NCBI GenBank assembly: GCA_031296405.1
Contig: JAVKKH010000002.1
Coordinates: 165,666-229,665, forward strand
Length of the DNA: 64,000 nt
Source of the DNA: Candidatus Tepidifontimicrobium thermophilum
GTDB lineage: Bacteria; Sysuimicrobiota; Sysuimicrobiia; Sysuimicrobiales; Sysuimicrobiaceae
Reading direction: 5' to 3'
Numbering within the stretch: position 1 is the stretch's first letter; the number at the start of each line of letters is the position of its first letter. A program made the position numbers and the translations under genes. Shown in pieces: positions 34,539-42,540 of the stretch. The notes beneath the pieces are model-generated. The model searched no databases. It was given only the letters and a program-made list of their open reading frames with translations, and was not told where the DNA came from.

Positions 34539-35135
34539 GTGTGGAGGTGGCTGGCAAGTCTGGCGGTGGCGATCCTGGTGGGCTCGCCCGGCGCAGCGCA
34601 GTCCCTGTGGCCGCAGGACGGCCGTTCCCTGTTTACGGACCACAAGGCCTCCGAGGTGGGCGACCTGGTCACGGTGGTGGTGAACGAGGCTGTCGCCGCC
34701 CAGACGCAGAGCCGGACCAGTCAGGCGCGGTCGGTCCAGCTGGACCTGGGCGGCGGGAGCGGCTTTCTGAGCCTGCTCCCGGGCGCAGGGTTTGAGTCCG
34801 GGCAGGACGCCAGCTCCAGCCGCGCGGTGGGCAGCACCGTCCTGGTTCAGGCCCGGGTCACCCTGCGGGTTGCGGAGGTGCTCCCGAACGGCGTCCTGAG
34901 GCTGGAGGGGGATCGGACGCTGCTGCTCCGGGACGAGCCGTACCGGCTGCGGGTGAGCGGCCTGGTGCGCCGGCTGGACGTGCAGGCGGACAACACGGTG
35001 AGCTCTGACCGGCTGGCGGACGTGCGCATCGTGCTGGAGGGGCCGCGTCGCCCGTTCACAGGTAACAACCCCCTGCAGTGGGTGCTGGACGGCTTCGGCG
35101 CCCTCCTGCGCTTTCTGTTCTCCTGGTTGGAGTGA
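34539..35135 (+). CDS. flgH: Flagellar L-ring protein FlgH
   Basis: 198 residues. The body matches FlgH: SLWPQDGRSLFTDHKASEVGDLVTVVV at the start and RLVVLEGP-like DVRIVLEGPRRPFTGNN near the end. It forms the bushing in the outer membrane, so this organism is diderm. The signal peptide (VWRWLASLAVAILVGSPGAAQ) has no lipobox cysteine, unlike E. coli FlgH, which is a lipoprotein; ring insertion must differ. GTG 34539 chosen as the first codon giving a short signal peptide. Confidence 0.92.
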   Translation: MWRWLASLAVAILVGSPGAAQSLWPQDGRSLFTDHKASEVGDLVTVVVNEAVAAQTQSRTSQARSVQLDLGGGSGFLSLLPGAGFESGQDASSSRAVGSTVLVQARVTLRVAEVLPNGVLRLEGDRTLLLRDEPYRLRVSGLVRRLDVQADNTVSSDRLADVRIVLEGPRRPFTGNNPLQWVLDGFGALLRFLFSWLE

Positions 35136-35147
35136 GGAGGTGGTGTG

Positions 35148-36260
35148 GTGAGGCCCTGGGCGAGGTGGCTGGGACTGGCGGTGGTGGTGGCCGCGGTGGC
35201 CCTTCCGGGCGGCGCGCAGGTGCCCGAGGTACGGGTGAAGGACATCGCGCGGATCTCCGGCGTGCGCGCCAACCAGCTGTTCGGCTACGGGCTGGTAGTG
35301 GGGCTGGCGGGCACGGGGGACAGTTCCGGCGCGTTCTTCACCGTGCAGTCCGTGGCGAACATGCTGGCGCGGCTCGGCGTCACGGTCCCGGCCAGCAGGC
35401 TTCGGGTGCGCAACGTGGCCGCGGTCATGGCCACCGCGGAGCTGGGCACCTTCGCCCGAGAAGGCGACCGGCTGGACGTGACCCTCTCCTCCCTGGGCGA
35501 CGCCCGCAGCCTCGTGGGGGGCGTGCTGCTGCAGACACCCCTCCAGGCGGCGGACGGCAAGGTGTACGCGGTCGCTCAGGGGCCCGTGGTGGTGGGGGGC
35601 GCGGGAGAGCAGGCCGGCGGCAGCAAGGCGCAGATCAACCACCTGACCGTGGGCCGGATCCCCGGCGGGGCCATTGTGGAACGCGGCGTCCCCACCCCTG
35701 CGGGCGAGGCGTCGGTGGTGAGCCTGGTGCTGCTGCAACCGGACTACTCCACCGCCACCCGCGTGGCCGAGGCGGTCAACCGTGCGCTGGGCGGCTCCCC
35801 GGCCACCGCGGTGGACGCCGCGCGCGTGGACGTCGCTGTACCTCCCGACTACCCGGGGGGCCTCGCGGCGTTCGTGGCCCGCGTGGAGGCGGTGACCCTC
35901 CGCCCCGACGCACCCGCCCGCGTGGTGGTGAACGAGCGGACCGGGACCGTGGTCATCGGCGGGGCGGTCCGGATCTTGCCTGTGGTCATCGCCCACGGCA
36001 ACCTGCGCATCGAGGTCCGTAGCGAGCCGCAGGTCTCCCAACCCCCTCCGTTTTCGCCGGGCCAGACCCAGGTGGTCCCGCGCACTCAGGTCACCGTCAC
36101 ACCGGAGCCCGGCGCTCTGGTCCCGATCCCCGGGACCAACTCGGTGCAGGACCTGGCGCGGGCCCTGAACGCCCTGGGCGTGGGCCCCAGAGACCTGGTG
36201 GCGATCCTGCAGGCCCTCAAGGCCGCGGGTGCCCTGCAGGGCGAGCTGGTGGTGCAGTGA
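35148..36260 (+). CDS. flgI: Flagellar P-ring protein FlgI
   Basis: 370 residues. After a signal peptide (ARWLGLAVVVAAVALPGGA) come the highly conserved FlgI blocks VRVKDIARISGVRANQLFGYGLVVGLAGTGD, NVAAVMATAELGTFAREGDRLDVT, and the C-terminal ALNALGVGPRDLVAILQALKAAGALQGELVVQ. It forms the periplasmic bushing in the peptidoglycan. GAGGAGG lies seven bases before the GTG at 35148; a GTG at 35145 is also possible. Its last bases overlap flgJ. Confidence 0.96.
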   Translation: MRPWARWLGLAVVVAAVALPGGAQVPEVRVKDIARISGVRANQLFGYGLVVGLAGTGDSSGAFFTVQSVANMLARLGVTVPASRLRVRNVAAVMATAELGTFAREGDRLDVTLSSLGDARSLVGGVLLQTPLQAADGKVYAVAQGPVVVGGAGEQAGGSKAQINHLTVGRIPGGAIVERGVPTPAGEASVVSLVLLQPDYSTATRVAEAVNRALGGSPATAVDAARVDVAVPPDYPGGLAAFVARVEAVTLRPDAPARVVVNERTGTVVIGGAVRILPVVIAHGNLRIEVRSEPQVSQPPPFSPGQTQVVPRTQVTVTPEPGALVPIPGTNSVQDLARALNALGVGPRDLVAILQALKAAGALQGELVVQ

Positions 36261-36547
36261 CGGGCGTCCCGCGGGTACCGCTCCGGGAATCCGTCGGGCG
36301 TCCCGAGGATGCCCGGGAGCTCGTTCGGCTGCGGAAGGTCAGTCAGGAGTTCGAGGCGCTGTTGCTGGCTCAGATGCTGAAGTCCATGCGCCGGGCCACG
36401 GAGGCCTGGGATACCGGGCAGTCCTTCGCCGGCCGGAGCGTGTGGCGGGAGTTGCTGGACGAACAGCTGGCCCTGGCGGTGGCGCACGCTGGAGGTCTGG
36501 GGCTCGCCCGGTTCCTCGAACAGGCGTTGGAGCGCCGGGCACGGTAG
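36257..36547 (+). CDS. flgJ: Rod-binding protein FlgJ (N-terminal domain only)
   Basis: 96 residues equal to the rod-scaffold domain of FlgJ: VSQEFEALLLAQMLKSMRRA, then FAGRSVWRELLDEQLALAVAHAGGLGLA. The muramidase half of enterobacterial FlgJ is missing; a separate SLT transglycosylase gene at 59452 may supply it. GTG overlaps the flgI stop by four bases. Confidence 0.9.
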   Translation: MTGVPRVPLRESVGRPEDARELVRLRKVSQEFEALLLAQMLKSMRRATEAWDTGQSFAGRSVWRELLDEQLALAVAHAGGLGLARFLEQALERRAR

Positions 36548-36562
36548 AGGGGAACGACGCGC

Positions 36563-37033
36563 ATGCAGCCCGCACGGGACTCGTCTGGCAGGCTTTCCGG
36601 TCGCACCGGCGGGGGCTGGGATGCGGTGGTCAACTGCCCCCTCTGTGGCCGGCTGGCCACGGTGCTGGTCCGTGGGCAGTGCGCCCAGTGCCTGCGCGAG
36701 GAGCACGCCCAGCTGCGGCGGGTGCAGGAGTTCATCAGGGAGCACGGGTCCGCTACCGCGGAGGAGGTCGCGTCGCAGACGGGGGTACCTGTGGAGCGGG
36801 TGCTCCGGTGGCTGCGGGAGGGAAGGCTGGTGGTGGCCGGAGAGGCCGTCCGGTGCCGGCGGTGCGGACGGCCGGTGCGGCTCGGGGTACTGTGCGCGGT
36901 GTGCCGGGTGGAGCTGGCGGTGGCCGTCCGCCAGCTGCAGGAGGCGCTCCGCTCCGGGCCCCAGCCCGTGCCTCAGCCGAAGCGGCGGCGGGTCCGCAGG
37001 GAGCCGGTGCCCGGCCGGTTCGACCTGTGGTAG
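36563..37033 (+). CDS. yvyF: YvyF-type flagellar operon protein (TIGR03826)
   Basis: 156 residues with two zinc-ribbon halves around a MerR-like helix-turn-helix: NCPLCGRL and GQCAQCLREE form the first (C residues about 24, 27, 39, 42), EEVASQTGVPVERVLRWLREG the HTH, and RCRRCGRPVRLGVLCAVCRVEL the second. Bacillus YvyF has the same order next to flgM. Its role is unknown. It precedes flgM here too, separated by a sigma-28 promoter. Confidence 0.82.
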   Translation: MQPARDSSGRLSGRTGGGWDAVVNCPLCGRLATVLVRGQCAQCLREEHAQLRRVQEFIREHGSATAEEVASQTGVPVERVLRWLREGRLVVAGEAVRCRRCGRPVRLGVLCAVCRVELAVAVRQLQEALRSGPQPVPQPKRRRVRREPVPGRFDLW

Positions 37034-37039
37034 GAGGAC

Positions 37040-37066
37040 TCAAGTGAGGACTTCCGGAGCCGATAA
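37040..37066 (+). promoter_or_regulatory. Sigma-28 (FliA) promoter of flgM
   Basis: TCAAGTGA (37040-37047), an 11-base spacer and GCCGATAA (37059-37066): a perfect -10 and near-perfect -35 for flagellar sigma-28, 33 bases before flgM. Confidence 0.85.
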
Positions 37067-37099
37067 CGGGGACGTGAATCGACCCAGCAGGAGGGTGCC

Positions 37100-37363
37100 G
37101 TGAGGATCGACCCCCTGGGGCCTCCGGGCGTACCGCCGGACCGCCCCTCCGGTGCCTCCGCGCCGCGCGGTGCGCCCGCGCCGCCCGCGGAGGACCGTGT
37201 CGAACTTTCCAGCTCCGACCCGCACCGGAATGTGGACGAGCGCCAGCTGCGGCTGGAGGCCCTGCGGGAGGCCATCCTGCAGGGCCGGTACCACGTGACG
37301 GAAGAGGCCCTGGCACGGGCCATCCTGCGGGCGGCGGGGGCACGCCATGACCGACGTGTTTGA
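37100..37363 (+). CDS. flgM: Anti-sigma-28 factor FlgM
   Basis: 87 residues. The disordered Pro-rich N-terminus is followed by the sigma-binding helix RLEALREAILQGRYHVTEEALARAIL. FlgM holds sigma-28 until it is exported through the completed hook. GTG start with AGGAGG. It is expressed from a sigma-28 promoter, as is common, giving feedback. It overlaps flgN by 17 bases. Confidence 0.88.
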   Translation: MRIDPLGPPGVPPDRPSGASAPRGAPAPPAEDRVELSSSDPHRNVDERQLRLEALREAILQGRYHVTEEALARAILRAAGARHDRRV

Positions 37364-37805
37364 GAGCGTGGTGGGGCTGCTGCAGGAAGAGACGGAGGCC
37401 CACCGCCGGCTGCTGGACCTGGCCCGGGAAGAGCAGCGGGCCCTGGTGCGCGGCGACGTGCAGAGCCTGCAGCGCCTGGTGGCCGAGCAGGAACAGGTCG
37501 TCGGCCAGGTCCGCGGCCTGGAACGGGCACGGCTGCAGCTGCTGGAGCTGGTGGCCGAGCGCCTGGGGAGGTCCGTGCAGGAGCTGAGCCTGCGGGAGCT
37601 GGTGGCCGCCAGCCCGCCGGACGTGGGCCGCCGCCTGGAGGCGCAGAGGCACGAGCTGACCGGAGTCCTCCGGGAGCTGGCCGACGTCAACAAGGCCAAC
37701 GCCCTGCTGGTCCGGGCACACATGGAGTACGTCCGCCACCTCGTGGGGATCTTGACCCGGAGTGCGGACGGCCCCGCGAGCCTCGTAGTGGACCGGTGGA
37801 CGTGA
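37347..37805 (+). CDS. flgN: Flagellar chaperone FlgN
   Basis: 152 residues, helical: LLQEETEAHRRLLDLAREEQRALVRGDVQSLQRLVAEQE and TDVNKANALLVRAHMEYVRHLVGIL-like C-terminus match FlgN. It escorts FlgK and FlgL to the export gate, and those two genes lie directly downstream. ATG inside the flgM 3' end. Confidence 0.87.
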   Translation: MTDVFESVVGLLQEETEAHRRLLDLAREEQRALVRGDVQSLQRLVAEQEQVVGQVRGLERARLQLLELVAERLGRSVQELSLRELVAASPPDVGRRLEAQRHELTGVLRELADVNKANALLVRAHMEYVRHLVGILTRSADGPASLVVDRWT

Positions 37806-37814
37806 GGAGGGAGC

Positions 37815-39191
37815 GTGTCCACCTTCTCCGCCATCGAGCTGCTGCGCCGGGCCCTGGCCTCCCACCAGAGGTCCATGGACGTCGTCGGTCACAACATCGC
37901 CAACGTGAACACCCCCGGCTACACACGCCAGGAGGCGGTGCTCTCCTCCCTTCCCCCTCCCGGCAGCCTGTCGCGGTTCGGAGCCCCGCTGCTGGTGGGC
38001 GGGGGAGTTCGGGTGGCCTCACTCCGTCAGGCCCGCGACGAGTTCCTGGACCGCCAGCTCCGCCAGGCCCGCCAGAGCTCCGCGGAGTGGAGGGCCCGCG
38101 CGGACTTCTGGTCGCAGGTGGAGGCGGTGTTCCCCGAGCCCTCCGACGTGGGGCTCGGGGAGCTTTTGGCACGGTTCTGGAACGCCTGGCAGGAGGTCAG
38201 TCTGAACCCGGAGTCCCTGGCCGCCCGCGCCTCCCTGGTCCAGCAGGCGCAGGTGCTCACGGACGCCCTCCGCCAGGCCGCCGGCCGGCTCGACCAGGTG
38301 CGGCAGCACCTGGACGCGGTGGCCACGGGCCACGTCCACCGCGTCAACCAGATCGCCCACGAGCTCGCCAACGTGAACACCCAGATCGCCCGCCTGGAGG
38401 TTTCCGGCCAGCGGGCCCTGGACCTGCGGGACCACCGGGAGCAGCTCCTGGCCGAGCTGGAGGAGCTGGCGGACGTCACGTACACGCAGACGGATTCCGG
38501 GGAGCTGCTGGTGTACCTGCAGGGCCGGGAGCTGGTGGGGCCCGGAGGCCGGACCACGGCCGTCCAGATCGAGACTCCCACGCCCGGTGGGGTACACGAG
38601 TTCAAGTGGCCGGACGGGAAGGCTCTGGCGGTCCGGCGCGGGGCCCTGGCCGCGGTGCTGCGGGCCAGGGATGCGGATGTGCAGGCCCTTCAGGAACGCC
38701 TGGACACGCTGGCCCGCAACCTCGTGCAGCTCGTGAACGACCTGCACGACGACGGCTACGACCTCGACGGAAACCCGGGAGGGCCGTTCTTCGAGGGGAC
38801 CGACGCGCGCACCGTCCGCGTGGCGGGCGCGATCCTCGGCGACCCCCGGAGGATCGCGGCGGCCGGCAGCTGGACCGGAGACGGGGAACCCGGAAACGGA
38901 GAAGTGGCGCTGCGGATCGCGCAGCTGAGGGGCGCTGAGCAGGTGGACGGTGCGTACCGGTCCCTGGTGGCGGAGCTGGGCGTCCGGGCCCAGGAGGCCA
39001 GCCGGCAGGTGGCTTACCAGGACTTGCTGCGGGACCAGGTCCGCCTGCGGCGGGAGGCCACCAGCGGCGTCTCCCTGGACGAGGAGATGACCGACATGAT
39101 CCGGTTCCAGCACGCCTACGAAGCCGCAGCCCGGACGGTCCGGACGGTGGACGACATGCTCCGAACCCTTCTGGACATGGTGGGACGCTGA
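37815..39191 (+). CDS. flgK: Hook-associated protein 1, FlgK
   Basis: 458 residues. N-terminus SAIELLRRALASHQRSMDVVGHNIANVNTPGYTRQEAV and C-terminus SLDEEMTDMIRFQHAYEAAARTVRTVDDMLRTLLDMVG are the conserved coiled ends of FlgK; the middle LVPADSS-like region is variable. It makes the first hook-filament junction. GAGGAGGGAGC precedes the GTG. Shorter than E. coli FlgK (547), lacking part of the D2/D3 region. Confidence 0.94.
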   Translation: MSTFSAIELLRRALASHQRSMDVVGHNIANVNTPGYTRQEAVLSSLPPPGSLSRFGAPLLVGGGVRVASLRQARDEFLDRQLRQARQSSAEWRARADFWSQVEAVFPEPSDVGLGELLARFWNAWQEVSLNPESLAARASLVQQAQVLTDALRQAAGRLDQVRQHLDAVATGHVHRVNQIAHELANVNTQIARLEVSGQRALDLRDHREQLLAELEELADVTYTQTDSGELLVYLQGRELVGPGGRTTAVQIETPTPGGVHEFKWPDGKALAVRRGALAAVLRARDADVQALQERLDTLARNLVQLVNDLHDDGYDLDGNPGGPFFEGTDARTVRVAGAILGDPRRIAAAGSWTGDGEPGNGEVALRIAQLRGAEQVDGAYRSLVAELGVRAQEASRQVAYQDLLRDQVRLRREATSGVSLDEEMTDMIRFQHAYEAAARTVRTVDDMLRTLLDMVGR

Positions 39192-40057
39192 TGCGGGTCA
39201 CCCTGGGCAGCCTCACGCTGAACTTCCTCCGGAACCTCAACGCCGGGCTGGAGCGCCTGAGTCGGCTGCAGGAGCAGCTGGCCACGGGCAGGCGCATGCA
39301 CCGGCCGTCCGACGACCCGCCGAACCTCCCGCCCGTGCTGGTGATGCGGGACGCGGTGAACGCCGTCCAGCAGTACGCCCGGAACCTGCAGGACACCAGA
39401 ACCCTCCTGGACGCGGGCCAACGGGCCCTGCAGGACGCGGTGCAGGTGCTGCAGCGGCTCCGGGAGCTGGCAGTCCAGGGAGCCAACGGGACGCTTTCAT
39501 CCTCCGACATGCAGGCCCTGGCCACGGAGGTGGAAGCGCTGGGCGGGGAACTGGTGGCCCTCGGCAACACCCAGGTGGCGGGCAAGTACGTCTTCGGAGG
39601 GACCCGGACCACCGCGGAGCCGTTCGCAGCGGACGGGACGTACCTGGGCAACGCGGGCCGCGTGAGCCGCGAGGTGGACCGGGGCATCGTGCTGGAGGCC
39701 ACGGTGCCCGGCGACTCGGCGTTCTCCGGGGCGATCTCCGCGGCGCAGACGCTGGAGGCGGCTCTGGAGTCGGCCGACCACGACGGGGTGCGGGCTACCC
39801 TCCCGCAGCTGGACGCTGCTCTGGAAGACCTGCTGACGGCCCAGGCGGAGCTCGGGGCGCGCGCCAGCCGGGCGGAGACGGTGCAAGCGCGGCTGGGCGA
39901 GTTCGAGGTGCAGCTGCGCGAGCTCGTGAGCGTGCGCGAGGACGTGGACATCGCGGAGGTGGTGATGAACCTGCGGGTGCAGGAGAACGTCTACCAGGCG
40001 GCTCTGGCCGCAGGCGCGCGCCTCATCCAGCCGTCGCTGGTGGACTTTTTGAGGTGA
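39191..40057 (+). CDS. flgL: Hook-associated protein 3, FlgL
   Basis: 288 residues with flagellin-like ends: SLTLNFLRNLNAGLERLSRLQEQLATGRRMHRPSDDP at the N-terminus and DIAEVVMNLRVQENVYQAALAAGARLIQPSLVDFL at the C-terminus. It joins FlgK to the filament. It starts on the last base of flgK's stop and overlaps fliW by four bases. Confidence 0.93.
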   Translation: MRVTLGSLTLNFLRNLNAGLERLSRLQEQLATGRRMHRPSDDPPNLPPVLVMRDAVNAVQQYARNLQDTRTLLDAGQRALQDAVQVLQRLRELAVQGANGTLSSSDMQALATEVEALGGELVALGNTQVAGKYVFGGTRTTAEPFAADGTYLGNAGRVSREVDRGIVLEATVPGDSAFSGAISAAQTLEAALESADHDGVRATLPQLDAALEDLLTAQAELGARASRAETVQARLGEFEVQLRELVSVREDVDIAEVVMNLRVQENVYQAALAAGARLIQPSLVDFLR

Positions 40058-40485
40058 GCATGGAGGTCCGGACCCGGTACTGGGGCGTGGTGGAGGTGGA
40101 GGAGGACCGGGTGGTCCACTTCCCCGAGGGGATCCCGGGCTTCCCGGAGGCCCGGCGGTTCGCGCTCCTGGGAGAGCCGGGAGGGGTGTTCCTGTGGCTG
40201 CAGTCGGTGGACTGCCCGGAGGTGGCGCTGCCCGTGGCCGACCCCTTCACCCTGTTCGAGAACTACGAGGTGCCCCTCGACCCCGAGGACGTGGAGCTGC
40301 TGTCGGTGACAAGCCCTCAGGAGGTGGCGGTCCTGGTGGTGGTGACGGTCCGGTCGGACCCCCTGCAGGCTACCGCGAACCTGGCGGCGCCGATCCTGGT
40401 GAACACCAACCGCCGGCTGGGCCGACAGAAGGTGCTGGCGGACGCCTCCTACTCCGTCCGCCACCCGCTGTTCACCACGGCGTAG
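40054..40485 (+). CDS. fliW: Flagellar assembly factor FliW
   Basis: 143 residues matching FliW: RYWGVVEVEEDRVVHFPEGIPGFPEARRFALL, then VDCPEVALPVADPF and the C-terminal NLAAPILVNTNRRLGRQKVLADASYSVRHPL. FliW binds flagellin and, when flagellin is exported, is released to inhibit CsrA. The csrA gene follows by 11 bases and fliC is next, the classical Gram-positive order. GTG (40054) or ATG (40060) may start. Confidence 0.93.
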   Translation: MSMEVRTRYWGVVEVEEDRVVHFPEGIPGFPEARRFALLGEPGGVFLWLQSVDCPEVALPVADPFTLFENYEVPLDPEDVELLSVTSPQEVAVLVVVTVRSDPLQATANLAAPILVNTNRRLGRQKVLADASYSVRHPLFTTA

Positions 40486-40496
40486 GAGGGCGCGGG

Positions 40497-40775
40497 GTGC
40501 TGGTGCTGACCCGCAAGCCCAACCAGGCGGTCCGCATCGGGCCGGACGTGGAGGTCCGGGTCCTGGAGATCTCCGACGGGCAGGTGCGGCTGGGCATCAC
40601 CGCGCCCCGTTGGGTCCCCGTGCACCGGGACGAGGTGTACCGGGAGATCCAGGAAGCGAACCTCCAGGCGGCCTGCACGGCCCCGGACGACGTGGCGGCC
40701 GCCCGGCGCGCGCTCTCCAAAGACGGCGCAGGCCGCGTGCTCCAGGAAGAACCCCACACAAAGCCTCAAGGGTAG
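40497..40775 (+). CDS. csrA: Translational regulator CsrA
   Basis: 92 residues. The CsrA beta fold MLVLTRKPNQAVRIG, VRVLEISDGQVRLGITAP and VPVHRDEVYREIQEAN is complete; typical CsrA is 60-75 residues, so this has a longer hydrophilic tail. It blocks translation by binding GGA motifs. Its last codons contain the fliC sigma-28 -35 box. It lies between fliW and fliC. Confidence 0.95.
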   Translation: MLVLTRKPNQAVRIGPDVEVRVLEISDGQVRLGITAPRWVPVHRDEVYREIQEANLQAACTAPDDVAAARRALSKDGAGRVLQEEPHTKPQG

Positions 40776-40793
40776 CCGCCTGCCTGCCGATAC
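40766..40793 (+). promoter_or_regulatory. Sigma-28 promoter of fliC
   Basis: TCAAGGGT (40766-40773), 12 bases, GCCGATAC (40786-40793). It overlaps the end of csrA and leaves a leader of about 145 bases before fliC. Confidence 0.72.
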
Positions 40794-40947
40794 CCGGAGT
40801 CGGAACAGACTCCGAGGAAAGGCAGGTGGGGCGTAGCGGAACGCTGCGACGGAAACCCTCAAGGCGGCGCCGGCCCGCCTGCAGAAAGCCGGCGAATCCA
40901 CACGGGCAAGGAGGCCCGGAAAACACAGTTCAAGGAGGAACGAAGCC
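40794..40947 (+). promoter_or_regulatory. fliC 5' leader with repeated CsrA-like sites
   Basis: The leader carries two copies of CAAGGAGG (40907-40914 and 40931-40938), the second being the ribosome site of fliC, and a further GAGGAA beside a stem (CGGAGTC at 40795-40801 with GACTCCG at 40808-40814). AGGA in duplicate near the start codon is the usual target layout for CsrA in hag leaders. The neighbourhood (fliW, csrA) supports control of flagellin translation. Confidence 0.5.
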
Positions 40948-42120
40948 ATGGGACTGAGGATCAACCAGAACATCGCGGCCCTGAACGCCCACCGCAACCT
41001 GGTGGCCACCGACAACGCCCTGAGCAAGTCGCTGGAGCGCCTTTCGAGCGGCTTCCGCATCAACCGCGCCGCGGACGACGCGGCGGGGCTCGCCATCAGC
41101 GAGAAGCTGCGGGCGCAGGTGCGGGGGCTCGCACAGGCCATCCGCAACGCCCAGGACGGCATCTCCATGATCCAGACCGCAGAGGGCGCCCTCAACGAGG
41201 TCCACGCCATGCTGCAGCGGATGCGGGAGCTGGCCCTGCAGGCCGCCAACGACACCCTTTCCGCGGAGGACCGGCAGGCCATCAACCAGGAGATCCAGCA
41301 GCTGCGCGCGGAGATCGACAACGTGAGCGGTCGCACCACCTTCAACGGCAAGAAGCTGCTGGACGGCTCTCTGGTCACGTCCCTGGACACCTCCAGTGAG
41401 CTTCGGGACAACCTGGCCGTCACGGGTGGCGGGGAGTCCGCGTTTGTGACCAAAGTGGACGTGAGTGCAGCGAGGCCGGGGACCACCTACACGCTGACGG
41501 GCAGTGGCACCTCGCTCACCCTGACGCGGGCCGATGGGGCCGCCCAGACGATCACAGTGGGCCCGATTTCGGCGGGCGGAAGCCAGGTGCTGGACTTCAG
41601 CCAGCTGGGCGTGAAGATTACCGTGGCGAGCAGCGGCGGAATCACGGGTGCGAACCTGGTGACAGCCCTGACCGCGACGGCGAACGACACTATCACTACG
41701 GCCACGGGCTCGGGCAGCGCGAACTTCCAGGTGGGCCCTGCGGCCGGAGATTCCATCAGCGTGTCCTTCGCGAAGGTCGACGTGGCCGCGCTCGGCCTCA
41801 CGGCGGCTCTGGACAACTTCAACAGCAGCCAGACTGTGACGAACGCCCAGGCCCTGGTGACGGCGGTGGATTCGGCGGTGAACACGGTCTCCACGCAGCG
41901 GGGGAAGTACGGAGCGGCCCAGAACCGGCTCGAGCACACCGTGGCGAGCCTGGGCGTGGCCCAGGAGAACATGACGGCCGCGGAGTCCCGGATCCGGGAC
42001 GCGGACATGGCCCAGGAGATGGTGGTGTTCACCCGCAACCAGATCCTCCTGCAGGCCGGGACTGCCATGCTGGCGCAGGCCAACGCCGCGCCGCAGGTGG
42101 TCCTGCAGCTGCTGCGGTAA
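40948..42120 (+). CDS. fliC: Flagellin
   Basis: 390 residues. Conserved ends: MGLRINQNIAALNAHRNL with SKSLERLSSGFRINRAADDAAGLAISEKLRAQ at the N-terminus and NRLEHTVASLGVAQENMTAAESRIRDADMAQEMV with VLQLLR at the C-terminus. The exposed D2/D3 middle (residues about 150-290) is Thr/Ser/Gly-rich and unlike known variants. It forms the filament through type III export. Read from a sigma-28 promoter. Confidence 0.97.
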   Translation: MGLRINQNIAALNAHRNLVATDNALSKSLERLSSGFRINRAADDAAGLAISEKLRAQVRGLAQAIRNAQDGISMIQTAEGALNEVHAMLQRMRELALQAANDTLSAEDRQAINQEIQQLRAEIDNVSGRTTFNGKKLLDGSLVTSLDTSSELRDNLAVTGGGESAFVTKVDVSAARPGTTYTLTGSGTSLTLTRADGAAQTITVGPISAGGSQVLDFSQLGVKITVASSGGITGANLVTALTATANDTITTATGSGSANFQVGPAAGDSISVSFAKVDVAALGLTAALDNFNSSQTVTNAQALVTAVDSAVNTVSTQRGKYGAAQNRLEHTVASLGVAQENMTAAESRIRDADMAQEMVVFTRNQILLQAGTAMLAQANAAPQVVLQLLR

Positions 42121-42128
42121 GGCGGAGG

Positions 42129-42164
42129 CCTGGGGGCGGGGCCGGTGCGGGCCCCGCCCCCAGG
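42129..42164 (+). terminator. Strong stem-loop after fliC
   Basis: A perfect 15-base-pair stem, CCTGGGGGCGGGGCC (42129-42143) with GGCCCCGCCCCCAGG (42150-42164) and a 6-base loop. No T-run follows, so it is more likely a 3'-end stabiliser or partial terminator that makes fliC more abundant than flaG. Confidence 0.55.
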
Positions 42165-42180
42165 CGGGGAGGTGGTGACG

Positions 42181-42471
42181 ATGCAGGTGCCTCCGCCCGG
42201 GTCGATCAGTCCGAAGAAGCCCGAGGCAGCCGAGCCGCAGCCCGCACGGGAAAAGGGGGTGCGCGGGAACGGCCAGGGTCCGAGGGTGGACCGGCCTCAG
42301 CCCGCTCCTTCGGCCCTGGACGTGGCGGCTCAGTTCATCGTGGACGAGCGGACAGGCCGGGTTCTCGTGCGGATCTACGACACCCGCACGGGCGAGACCA
42401 TCCGGACCATCCCGCCCAACCAGGTGGTGGAGTTCCTGCTGGGAGCCGGCGGGGTGGACGTGCGGGTGTAG
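42181..42471 (+). CDS. flaG: FlaG family protein
   Basis: 96 residues. The Pro-rich N-terminus is variable; the family core AAQFIVDERTGRVLVRIYDTRTGETIRTIPPNQVVEFLLG is typical of FlaG. Its role in filament length or adhesion is not well defined. ATG at 42181 has GGGGAGGTGG. It lies between fliC and fliD, as in many firmicutes and Campylobacter. Confidence 0.87.
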   Translation: MQVPPPGSISPKKPEAAEPQPAREKGVRGNGQGPRVDRPQPAPSALDVAAQFIVDERTGRVLVRIYDTRTGETIRTIPPNQVVEFLLGAGGVDVRV

Positions 42472-42487
42472 CGGCACAGAGTTTGCG
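42472..42487 (+). promoter_or_regulatory. Sigma-54 promoter of fliD-fliS-fliT
   Basis: CGGCACAGAGTTTGCG with GG (42473-42474) and GC (42485-42486) ten bases apart. Transcription would start near 42497, downstream of the first possible fliD codon at 42487. This decides the start at 42541. Confidence 0.75.
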
Positions 42488-42540
42488 TGTCCTTCGTGGA
42501 AGGCCCGGACCCCACGAGGGAGGGGCCAGAGGAGGGGAAG

